Source: Acidobacteriaceae bacterium (GTDB lineage: Bacteria > Acidobacteriota > Terriglobia > Terriglobales > Acidobacteriaceae). Taken from it: a DNA stretch of 7,376 nt. Positions within the stretch are counted from its first letter, which is position 1, and the number at the start of each line of letters is the position of its first letter. A program made the position numbers and the translations under genes. A model generated the notes under the pieces. That model saw only the letters and a program-made list of their open reading frames with translations, ran no database searches and was not told where the DNA came from. Shown here piece after piece: positions 5,293 through 7,376 of this stretch. Location: assembly GCA_003140705.1 (NCBI GenBank), contig PLKU01000224.1, forward strand, positions 1,176-8,551, written 5' to 3'.

Positions 5293-7071
5293 ATGGCAGC
5301 ACCCAGAATCATTGTGGTTGGCGGAGGATTGGCAGGACTCGCAGCGGTCATCAAGATCGCTGAAGCAGGCGGCAACGTCGACCTCTTCTCCATCGTCCCC
5401 GTCAAGCGTTCGCACTCGGTCTGCGCCCAGGGTGGCATCAACGCCGCAAAGAATCTGAAGGGTGAAGGGGACACCACCGACAAGCACTTCGACGACACCA
5501 TCTACGGCGGCGACTTTCTGGCCAATCAGACCCCGGTCAAGGCCATGTGCGAGGCTGCTCCTGCCATCATCGATCTCCTTGACCGCATGGGCGTACCCTT
5601 CAATCGCACTCCAGAAGGTCTGCTTGACTTTCGGCGCTTCGGCGGCACGCTCTACAACCGCACCGCCTTTGCGGGAGCGACAACCGGCCAGCAGCTCCTC
5701 TACGCGCTCGACGAGCAGGTCCGCCGTCACGAGTCTACTGGCCACGTAAAGAAGTACGAAGGCTGGGAGCTTCTCTCCGCGGTGCTTGACTCCAACGGAG
5801 CAGCCCGCGGCATCACCGCGCTGGATCTGCGCACAATGGAACTCCGCAGCTTCCCCGCCGACGCCATCATTCTGGCCACAGGCGGAAACGGCGCTTTGTT
5901 TGGCAAGAGCACCAACTCCGTGGTCTGCACCGGCTCTGCCCAGTCGGCCATCTTCCAACAGGGCGCATACTACGCCAACGGCGAGTTCATCCAAGTCCAC
6001 CCCACCTGCATCCCCGGCGAAGACAAACTGCGACTCATGTCGGAATCTGCCCGCGGAGAAGGCGGCCGGGTCTGGGTTCCCCGCATTGCCGGTGACAAGC
6101 GGCCGATCAAGCAAATTCCCGACTCCGATCGCTGGTACTTCCTGGAAGAGTGGTATCCAAAATACGGAAATCTGGTCCCGCGCGACGTTGCCACCCGTGC
6201 CATCCACAAGGTTGTGTATGAGTATGGCCTTGGACTCGATGGCCAACCGATGGTCTATCTTGATCTGACCCACATCGACCGTGCCACTCTCAATCGCAAG
6301 CTCGAAGGCATCCTTGAAATCTATGAAAAATTTGTAGGGGACGACCCCCGCGACGTGCCCATGAAGATCTTCCCCGGCATGCATTACACCATGGGCGGCC
6401 TCTGGGTAGACTTCAATCAAATGACGAATATCCCCGGCATCTTCGCCGCCGGTGAGTGCGAGTACCAATACCACGGTGCAAATCGACTAGGCGCAAACTC
6501 ACTGGTCAGTTGCATTTTTGGAGGATTCCGCGCCGGTCCCAACGCCCTTAAATACACGCATGGCCTGGAATGCCCAAACGGAGATTGCGGTCACGCCACC
6601 GAGCTGTCTCGCCAAGCCGAGATCAATGCAAAGCTGCTCAAGAACGAAGGCACTGAGAACCCCTTCAAACTTTGGCGCGAGCTGGGTCAGACCATGACCG
6701 AACATGCTACCGTCATCCGCTACAACAAGGGACTCAAGCAGGCCGACGAAAAGATCGTGGATTTACTCGAACGCTACAAGAAGGTCAATCTCAGCGACCG
6801 TAGCCAATGGGCAAACACCAGCTTCGCCTTTGCCCGCCAGTTGAAAAACATGCTGGAGCTCTCCCGCAGTGTTGTCCTGGGAGCGCTGTTGCGCGACGAG
6901 TCCCGTGGCGCTCATTACAAGCCCGACTTCCCTGACCGCAACGATGAGAAGTTCCTGAAGACCACTAAAGCCAGCTTCACCGGCGCGCCCGAAGGCCCGC
7001 GTTTCGAGTACGAGGAAGTCGACACACAGTACATCAAGCCGCGCCCGCGCCGTTACGACGCAACCAAATAA
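5293..7071 (+). CDS. sdhA: Succinate dehydrogenase flavoprotein subunit
   Basis: The catalytic subunit of complex II on the cytoplasmic membrane face; it oxidises succinate to fumarate and sends electrons through FAD to SdhB. Its 592 residues are full length for the family (B. subtilis SdhA is about 586). The Rossmann dinucleotide motif VVGGGLAGLAA is at 8-18. H41 in RSHSVCAQGG is the expected site of covalent FAD attachment. GGDFLANQTPVKAMC is at 72-86. The active site is represented by H236 and T238 in VHPT, R254 in SARGEGG (252-258), H364 in HYTMGG and R398 in the motif HGANRLGANSL (394-404); a capping or terminal element ESRGAHY is at 536-542. All expected residues are present. AAGGAAG at 5279-5285 lies 7 nt before the ATG. 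SdhB follows after 19 nt, so the subunits are translated from one mRNA. The Bacillus-like motifs indicate a type B, probably menaquinone-linked, enzyme, although fumarate reduction cannot be excluded. Confidence 0.97.
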   Translation: MAAPRIIVVGGGLAGLAAVIKIAEAGGNVDLFSIVPVKRSHSVCAQGGINAAKNLKGEGDTTDKHFDDTIYGGDFLANQTPVKAMCEAAPAIIDLLDRMGVPFNRTPEGLLDFRRFGGTLYNRTAFAGATTGQQLLYALDEQVRRHESTGHVKKYEGWELLSAVLDSNGAARGITALDLRTMELRSFPADAIILATGGNGALFGKSTNSVVCTGSAQSAIFQQGAYYANGEFIQVHPTCIPGEDKLRLMSESARGEGGRVWVPRIAGDKRPIKQIPDSDRWYFLEEWYPKYGNLVPRDVATRAIHKVVYEYGLGLDGQPMVYLDLTHIDRATLNRKLEGILEIYEKFVGDDPRDVPMKIFPGMHYTMGGLWVDFNQMTNIPGIFAAGECEYQYHGANRLGANSLVSCIFGGFRAGPNALKYTHGLECPNGDCGHATELSRQAEINAKLLKNEGTENPFKLWRELGQTMTEHATVIRYNKGLKQADEKIVDLLERYKKVNLSDRSQWANTSFAFARQLKNMLELSRSVVLGALLRDESRGAHYKPDFPDRNDEKFLKTTKASFTGAPEGPRFEYEEVDTQYIKPRPRRYDATK

Positions 7072-7090
7072 GCAAAGGGAGACTCGCCTC

Positions 7091-7376
7091 ATGGCAACCA
7101 GGACCGTATCATTCGAAATCAAGCGCCAGGCAAGCCCCGATGCCCCCTCCGTGTGGGAGACCTTTGAGCTCGAGTGGCGCCCGGGCATGAACGTCATCTC
7201 CGCCATGATGGAGATCGCGGCCAACCCCGTCACTGCCGACGGTCGCCCCACCACTCCCATCACCTACGATTCCAATTGCCTTGAAGAAATCTGTGGCTCA
7301 TGTGCCATGCGGATCAACGGCAAAGCTCGCATGGCCTGCTCCGCTCTCGTTGACAATCTTGAGCAGCCCATCAAGG
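7091..7376 (+). CDS. sdhB: Succinate dehydrogenase iron-sulfur subunit, 5' part (cut by the window edge)
   Basis: Carries electrons from SdhA FAD to the heme/quinone site of SdhC through [2Fe-2S], [4Fe-4S] and [3Fe-4S] clusters. Ninety-five complete codons are visible of an expected ~240-260. The N-terminal plant-type ferredoxin fold is clear: cysteines C63, C68, C71 and C83 in NCLEEICGSCAMRINGKARM and the AC that follows give the spacing C-x4-C-x2-C-x11-C of the [2Fe-2S] cluster. The cysteines for the other two clusters lie beyond the edge. The start ATG at 7091 has AAAGGGAG at 7074-7081 nine bases before it. It is third in the operon, 19 nt after the sdhA stop codon. Confidence 0.96.
   Translation, partial: MATRTVSFEIKRQASPDAPSVWETFELEWRPGMNVISAMMEIAANPVTADGRPTTPITYDSNCLEEICGSCAMRINGKARMACSALVDNLEQPIK

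Noticed and set aside
4924..6474. Open frame of 516 codons on the minus strand, antisense to sdhC and sdhA
   Set aside because: It is an antisense shadow of a strongly conserved gene in high-GC DNA. It has no recognisable domain and crosses the sdhC-sdhA junction, while the plus strand has full-length family matches.
6763..7263. Open frame of 166 codons on the minus strand across the sdhA-sdhB junction
   Set aside because: Antisense to the end of SdhA and the ferredoxin fold of SdhB, both clearly coding. No family features.

Overview
The window looks like a piece of a high-GC, Gram-negative-type bacterial chromosome, most likely from the phylum Acidobacteriota. That is an inference from three things: the composition, the rhamnosidase with a long charged N-region on its signal peptide, and a Bacillus-like (type B) succinate dehydrogenase in the order C-A-B beside plant-polymer degradation genes. 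No 16S rRNA or other phylogenetic marker is present, so the assignment stays tentative.

The left half, read on the minus strand, is an L-rhamnose acquisition unit. A divergent intergenic region (3464-3680) carries a good sigma70-type promoter (-35 at 3600-3595, -10 at 3577-3572) that fires leftward. Its -10, start point and most of its spacer lie inside a 31-bp imperfect palindrome, and a second 20-bp dyad sits just inside the transcribed leader. This promoter drives a large secreted GH78 alpha-L-rhamnosidase (3463-122). Sixty-five bases beyond its stop codon, with its own Shine-Dalgarno, is the start of a second minus-strand gene (56-1). Its 18 complete codons match the N-terminus of the L-rhamnose/H+ symporter RhaT. 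The proposed sequence is that rhamnose is cut from polysaccharides or glycosides outside the cytoplasm and then imported, under one operator-controlled promoter.

The right half, on the plus strand, is housekeeping. rdgB (3681-4304) encodes the XTP/dITP pyrophosphatase that clears damaged purine nucleotides; it has no Shine-Dalgarno and may be translated from a leaderless or nearly leaderless mRNA. After a 157-bp gap holding a nested inverted repeat and a near-consensus promoter comes the succinate dehydrogenase operon: sdhC (di-heme cytochrome b membrane anchor, 4462-5247), sdhA (covalent-FAD flavoprotein, 5293-7071) and sdhB (iron-sulfur subunit, 7091 onward, cut off by the window edge after its [2Fe-2S] cysteines). 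Together they form respiratory complex II, linking the TCA cycle to menaquinone or another quinone.

No mobile element, CRISPR array, RNA gene or broken gene was found. Every gene belongs to a known family; the most unusual material is the regulatory architecture between the divergent rhamnosidase and rdgB genes and upstream of sdhC.
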